In this document: piece by piece, positions 58,690-64,000 of the stretch
Layout of the letters: each line of letters begins with the position of its first letter
Position numbering within the stretch: position 1 is the first letter of the stretch
Assembly: GCF_029168945.1 (NCBI RefSeq)
Contig: NC_083602.1
Coordinates: 66,670,600 to 66,734,599, forward strand
Direction: 5' to 3'
Length of the DNA stretch: 64,000 nucleotides
Source: Cannabis sativa
Lineage: Eukaryota > Streptophyta > Magnoliopsida > Rosales > Cannabaceae
Translations under genes and position numbers: made by a program
Notes under the pieces: model-generated
Told to the model about the DNA's origin: nothing
The model's input: the letters and a program-made list of their open reading frames with translations, nothing else
Databases searched by the model: none

Positions 58690-59979
58690 AATTATTCATG
58701 ACCGCAATTTGACCAGGCTAGTTCTTGGTTTTACAGGCTGTTTTATTAGAATGAATGCTAGGAAAAATGCGAGAAGCCAAGAGGAATGGTTGGTTTTAGT
58801 GGCAGTCAGGGAGTTTAGTCTCCCCCAAATTTACGTGGCTGAAGCAGAGACTAGAGAGGCAAGGGACGCGGTCAGGGAGATGTTAAGATATCGTTGATTG
58901 TCAGGATCAGGAATATAGGTTTGTAGCAATGCAAGCCAGAATTAATGAACAAGATAAGGAAATCAAATGCTTGAGGCACCAGGGTGCTCGCGTAATGCAT
59001 GCTCTAGAAATGCAGGTGGCTCTTGCCCTTGCTGTGCAGGCAGGGCCGATTGCTGTAGTGAATTGGATAGAACCATGTATGAAAGGTTCCACAAGCAGGT
59101 ACCTCCAATATTTTTGGGAGGTCCTGATGTGATGAAAGCCGGGCAATGGCTAACGATTATTACAAGAATTTTGAATTTATGGGTGTCACCGACAATGACA
59201 GAGTGGCCTGTGCCACATTCCAGTTCCAGGAGGATGCCCTGGTTTGGTGGGACATGGTGTCCCTGACTCATGATGTTACTATTGTCACTTGGGAAGAGCT
59301 CTAGGAGTTGTTCAATGCAAAGTATTATAATGAGGTAGTTAGAAGTGCCAAGAAAAGAGTTTACCCACCTGGTCAAGAAGGAGAATATGAGTGTTACTGA
59401 ATACACAACTCAGTTTGATCTATTGGCTAGGTTGGCTTTGGGAATTGTGCCAACCAATTTTAGCCATAAAGAAAAGTACTTAGATGGATTAAATCCAAAA
59501 ATAAAGCATGATCTAATGATTACTACTGACGACAATACCACCTATGCTGACATGGTGGGAAAGGAACTACGAGTTGAGGGTGCAGTTGAGTGCACTCAGG
59601 AGTCTTGAGGGACTTAGGTTGCTGGTGAAGCCCCTACTCCTCCTATCGTTGGTCATGGTAGGAGTGGTAGTGACTCGACCACCGACCAGAAATGGAAGGC
59701 ACCATTTGCACCATGTGGCTCAAGTCAGAACAAGAGCTTCCGAGGGAACTAGGGTCAAGGTAATCTTTAGGGTGGTTTCGAAACCCAATATACTTACGCA
59801 AAATGTCCTAATTGTGAGAAGCATCATCTGGGTGAGTGTAGAGGGCAAGAATATTTCTAGTGTGGTTTGCCTAGACACTATAAGAGAGACTGTCCGCAGC
59901 TCAAGTAAGAGGAACAAAAAACAGCAGCAAAGCCCGCTCTAGCAAAGGTGTTTGCTCTTACTCAGGCTAATGTAGAAGC
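58690..59979 (+). pseudogene. Ty3-type gag with CCHC zinc knuckle, broken
   Basis: Capsid part: YERFHKQVPPIFLGGPD, VTDNDRVACATFQFQEDALV then WWDMVSLTHDV, TWEEL, LFNAKYYNEVVR, EFTHLVKKENMSVTEYTTQF and YLDGLNPKIKHDLM. Nucleocapsid: CPNCEKHHLGEC (CX2CX4HX4C) at about 59796 and a second CG.PRHYKRDC knuckle. Frameshifts occur near 59150 and 59343. In-frame stops are TAG at 59302, 59615, 59750, 59768, 59858, TAA at 59906 and TGA at 59606. Homology stops at 59979 where a copia LTR has inserted, so protease and pol are absent. Confidence 0.9.
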
Positions 59980-60399
59980 TGTTGGAATTATTTTTACCAG
60001 GATCTTAGATCTACTCACAAGTATGTTGATTCAACAACCTAAATATGAACTTAAAAAACGATGGAAAATTAAACACATAAAAGTAAGAGAAATCTTACAT
60101 TGGGTGCAGCGGAATATATGTCTCCTCTCACTCAGATCTCTAACCCTTGATTCCTTTTTGTCGCAGAGTATAATCAAGATCTGAGTCTGAATGTCCTTCT
60201 TTGTTGACTCTGAATTCTGCACAGCCTTCCTCACTATGATTGAGGTATTACTTGATGTGTGTGGGCACTACTCTATCACTTAGAGGATTTCGAAAAACAG
60301 AGAAGGTAGAGAGAGAGAGAGTGGCGCCTTTGAACAAGTTTTTGGGTGAGAGAAAATTCTGTCAAAGTGTTACAAAAACTGAAGCCTTTACCTTCCTCT

Positions 60400-61780
60400 T
60401 CTTAATCTTAAGATTTACTTGATTGTCTTCCAATGTTCCTCTCCTGGATTAATCTGATACCTACTCATTACTCCCACTCAACAGCAGGTGTCTGGTCTAA
60501 GGCATACAAAAGCATATCTGAGACCTCTCACTGTTGATTTAAGAAATTATTTCATGGCTTTATCTTTTCTGGAATAGTTAAGACTTTTCCTTAGATAAAT
60601 AAAATCTATGCTTAGAAGTTGTGAAGCTTCTATAGATTGCCATTGGAAAGAAAATGCTTCAGCATCTTACTAAAGTAAGTTGCTTGCATTAGAGTAAGTA
60701 ATTACCAGGTATACTACAAGCCATAGGTTTAGATAAACTCAAACCTATGATACTAGGAACAGGAAGTTTTGTTAAGTCCATTGAATAGACTTATGAACAA
60801 AAATTTCCTTTTATGTCCTTGTAATAGAAAACTTTAGGTTACTCCACGTGAATGGATTAAACCATAGTTCTCTTGGCTTTCTTCTTAGTTTCTTATCTTA
60901 ACAATCCATTACTTGTTTAAACTCACAATGGATTTCAATCACTAGTGTCTTCCAAGTCATAAGAAGGTGAGTTCCTAGAAACTCTCCCACTACCACAAGG
61001 TACTGTGAATTATGTCTAAGAAAACTAAATGGTATTGACCTCTTCGGTTGTGTTAAGACAACAGAGGCAGTGGGATCATCTTGTAACGAATAAGATGATA
61101 GAACACTTTTGGAATCAAGAAAAAAATATCTCCTTTATTTGCTACTTTATTTTCAGACTTAGTCATTTTCTTAGAAAAGTAGTATTTGTTTAAACAAACA
61201 CTTTCTTATCTGATGACTATGGGATGGTCCACCCCTAATCACTTAGAATGGCTAACAAACATGCAAACCAGGGTTAGCAGTTCTAGCTTTTCTTAAGATT
61301 TCGATTAGATCATCCATGAATCTAGTAATGATTTACATTAAGTATACAACCATTGCATCATTCTGAAATTATATTACCATAGAAGGGTTTAGGCAACGAC
61401 TAGTAACTAACTATCAATATGCAAATTGAATTTCTGGGGAGGTAAGTTTGGATATAATTCAAAAATCAAATTAATGATCTTTGAACTGCATATCTACTAA
61501 CTTTTTCTCCACCCCTATCAGTTCGCAAGATCTTTAACCACTTACCTTAATGGTTTATCACCATTGTTAGAAATTCATGAAATTTTTCAAACATTTCAAA
61601 TTTCTTTTTGCATAAGGTAATATCTAGAGTGATCGTTTTAAGAATACAACGAAAACATATATCCACCCCTGAATGTACATCCATCTGCGAATGAGATGAA
61701 CTTAATTTCAGTGGATATAGGCATATTAACTCTTTGTAGAGAATGATCTTGTCAAAACCACTATGAACAAGATACAAATG
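60400..61780 (-). pseudogene. Copia pol remnants
   Basis: Minus strand at 60540-60405 gives GLRYAFVCLRPDTCC, a stop, then VGVMSRYQINPGEEHWKTIK, a stop, and ILR, matching the copia RT end (YAMVCTRPDI..AVGVVSRY.SNPGKEHW..VKWILRYL). At about 61090-61040 it reads DPTASVVLTQPRRS, like the hinge before RT. At 61680-61560 FEMFEKFHEF resembles the integrase core phrase SE.FEKFKEF. Between these the frames are destroyed. Order on the minus strand (integrase, hinge, RT) is correct for copia. Confidence 0.6.
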
Positions 61781-62949
61781 CCATAGATTTATAAAATATG
61801 TGGTTGTATCTTTTGATGACTTAAGTTTGGTTACATCAAAGAGTTCTTAGAATAGTGCAAGTTGATTCTGGTCACAGAATACTTAACTCATACAGTTTGA
61901 ATCCATTGATAGAAAATGGTTACTAAACACTTGTGAAAGTGTAACTGTATTATGAGTAATTCTTTCTTGGACCACCACTACTAATTTAACTCTAAGTTGA
62001 TTTTCCCATACAAGTAGGAGATTTCTAAGATTGAGGATTTATATCATTTTGGGATAGAATTTGGGGAATATAATCATATTCGTCATTTAATTTCTTAAGA
62101 GAAAATAAAGAATGACTTTATATGATTTATAGACCATTCATCCAATGATATGTCATTGTGCTAATTCGAAATGAATAAGCTAAGAGGAATTAGGATAATT
62201 TCATTTTAAATAAGAATCCAACGATGCTCCGATTAGCGACAGTCAAAGTAATCTTATTTATACAATCTTCTTGTTTCATATTGTAAAATACTAGTCTAAG
62301 GTGTCATCAATTGATGAACAGCTAGATGTTGCATATACAATATTTATCTTTCGAGATCTAACACTATTATGTTTGTCTAATGGTGAAAATCCATTAGGGA
62401 TTTATCTCATTAGAAAAACAAACCAAGTTAGACCAACAATGAAAATTCGAAATTAAACTACAATTTAATAGCAGAAAATAACATGGTTCAATATAAATTC
62501 ATACACAATTCAGAAATTATTAAGCAAGTAGGAATGATAAGTGAAAATACTAAAACATACAATCCTAAATAATTTCCAAGGTCTTCAACAAACTTATATC
62601 AGTGTCCCGTTTAGGGGAGAGTCAAAGCTATCATCCATTGAATAGAGTTGTCAGCTCATCTAAAATGATAAACATTCTAGCAACCTTTTATTCGATCAAG
62701 ATTGGAATCCCCGTTGTCCCGTTTAGGCGAGAGTCAAGGCTATTCTATCTTATGAGCTTCCAGCATTGTTTCATATTCTTGCAAGTCTTATACAGTCGCC
62801 ACCATTAGGGTGATCAATACTATATAAAAACTTACAAGATTACTTATCTTTCGAGATTAAACGGTGCTAACTTGCTAATGAACGTTCCTCCATTAAGGAG
62901 GATTACTCACTAAAACAATAGCTATGTAAAACCAACAATGTAGATCGAA

Positions 62950-64000
62950 TATCCTAATAATAAAGCTCATTATTTAATGAAAGTTGTATTTTCTTCTGAA
63001 ACTTATTTTAATTTATTTATTTTAAATAAATATATTTATTTAATTAAAATTTCCAATTTAGAATAAAAATTCTAAATATAAATTTTAATGTAATATTTAT
63101 AAATTTATACTTAGATGGATATAAAAATAACGTGAATTATTTCCATCTTAGTAATAATTTCCATAAATATTTAGAAAAATATGCAATTTAAGTTGTTTCA
63201 AAATTAATTTAAATTAATTTACAACTCAAATATAATTTTCTATAAATATATATTGCATTTCGAAAAAATGAAGTGTATAAGAATACTACTTTCAAAAATA
63301 CTTTAAAATAAAATAAAATAAATCCGGGAAAAGTTATCTTAATTTTATGTTGGCCCAAAATTAATTTACAACAAAAAATATAATTTTCCTATTTAATTAA
63401 ATATTTAAGAAAAATTTCAAATATTTAAGTATCATGATTAAGAATCAACTTAAATATTAAATTTCTATTTAATTAAATACACTAGAAAAATACTTCAAGC
63501 AAAACAGATAATATCTATCTAGACTTTCATTGACTAATTAATTCAATTTCTAATAATAATATATTTTAGTTCATTTATTTTAATTTAATCATTAAATAAA
63601 AAAAATCATTGATTTAAGTTGGTCCAAAATTAAAATAAATAATTTTCAACTTTAATCTATTTTTCAAATAAAATTCGAAATTTCTGCATTAAAGAAATAC
63701 AATTTCGAAATTTTGGGAAAATGATTAATAAAATAAAATAAAATATATTTTGAAAATTATTCAGCTTTAAGTAAATTTGAAATTAGATTCCAAACTTAAC
63801 ATAATTTTCAACTTTAATTAAATAACATGAAAATAACAATATTTAAGTATCATGATGAATATCAACTTAAATATTAAAATTTTCAATTTAATTAAATGTA
63901 TTAAATTCAAGAAATAAATAATTAAGTATAGAGGAAACTTAATTATTAATTCTAGTTTAATACTAACAAAATATACTAAACTTAGATTGTACCAAAATTA
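62950..64000. repeat. AT-rich interior with internal direct repeats
   Basis: A block with AATATTTAAGTATCATGAT and ATCAACTTAAATATTAAA occurs at about 63419-63470 and 63838-63895. The rest is made of ATTTAATTAAAT variations. No genes seen. Confidence 0.5.

Larger units (their letters stand above)
59980..64000 (-). mobile_element. Decayed Ty1/copia element running off the window
   Basis: Begins TGTTGGAATTATTTTTACCAG, the reversed 3' end of the same copia LTR family as 34620-36500, and follows it through ACATTGGGTGCAGCGGAATA to about 60395. It then passes into interior sequence whose minus strand shows copia RT and other pol remnants. From 62580 to 62890 the phrase GTCCCGTTTAGG.GAGAGTCAA occurs twice. 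The interior beyond about 62950 is AT-rich. RNase H and part of the LTR have been deleted. This copy identifies the LTR family as Ty1/copia. Confidence 0.7.

Noticed and set aside
58907..59406. Minus-strand frames over the Ty3 gag
   Set aside because: Antisense of a clearly recognisable plus-strand gag.

Overview
This is a plant nuclear window. It is AT-rich, has spliced genes with GT-AG introns, and carries plant-specific transposon families (Cassandra TRIM, Helitron, Pack-MULE, CACTA, Ty1/copia and Ty3 elements). A TIP1-type aquaporin is the only intact host gene I can support. A eudicot, probably a rosid, fits the repeats and the aquaporin; I cannot name a genus from sequence alone.

Layout. 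1-4353: the end of a CACTA transposon with a broken Ulp1-protease gene, itself entered by a copia LTR. 4424-4616: a hAT-type MITE. 5316-7710: a solo Ty3-type LTR with a perfect 5-bp target duplication. 8522-9100: a truncated copia LTR. 9583-13682: a Helitron carrying broken pieces of host genes, clearly an apyrase and possibly a cytochrome P450. 13903-15211: a Mutator-type element with long terminal inverted repeats and a captured ankyrin-repeat kinase fragment (Pack-MULE). 16035-17268: a composite fold-back MITE. 17721-20346 (minus): the TIP1 aquaporin, three exons, with TATA box and G-box upstream.

21158-27131: a non-autonomous CACTA element with 3-bp target duplication, a 98-bp near-perfect palindrome, and a copia LTR that itself holds a second, opposite copia LTR (three-level nesting). 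27190-38000: decayed copia RT/RNase H, Ty3 gag genes on both strands, and a solo copia LTR with target duplication CAATT. 38000-41050: an LTR-like region full of an AACCTGGGC-type degenerate repeat, into which a complete Cassandra TRIM (939 bp, apparently identical 434-bp LTRs with 5S-rRNA-like sequence) has inserted. 41050-46200: T-rich repeat desert. 46455-49300: a poly(A)-tailed retroposon with 14-bp target duplications and an RNase H-like tail. 52012-58124: a deleted Ty3 element with chromodomain-like C-terminus. 58125-59979: LTR end, primer site and broken gag of a second Ty3 element. 59980-64000: a decayed copia element on the minus strand.

Apart from the aquaporin (a tonoplast water/small-solute channel) the window is a transposon graveyard. 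Two gene-capturing DNA elements lie next to each other, and the Ty3 genes show a consistent pattern of stop codons at glutamine positions that points to methyl-cytosine decay. I found no clearly new cellular system; the most notable objects are the Helitron and Pack-MULE captures, the Cassandra copy and the CACTA palindrome.
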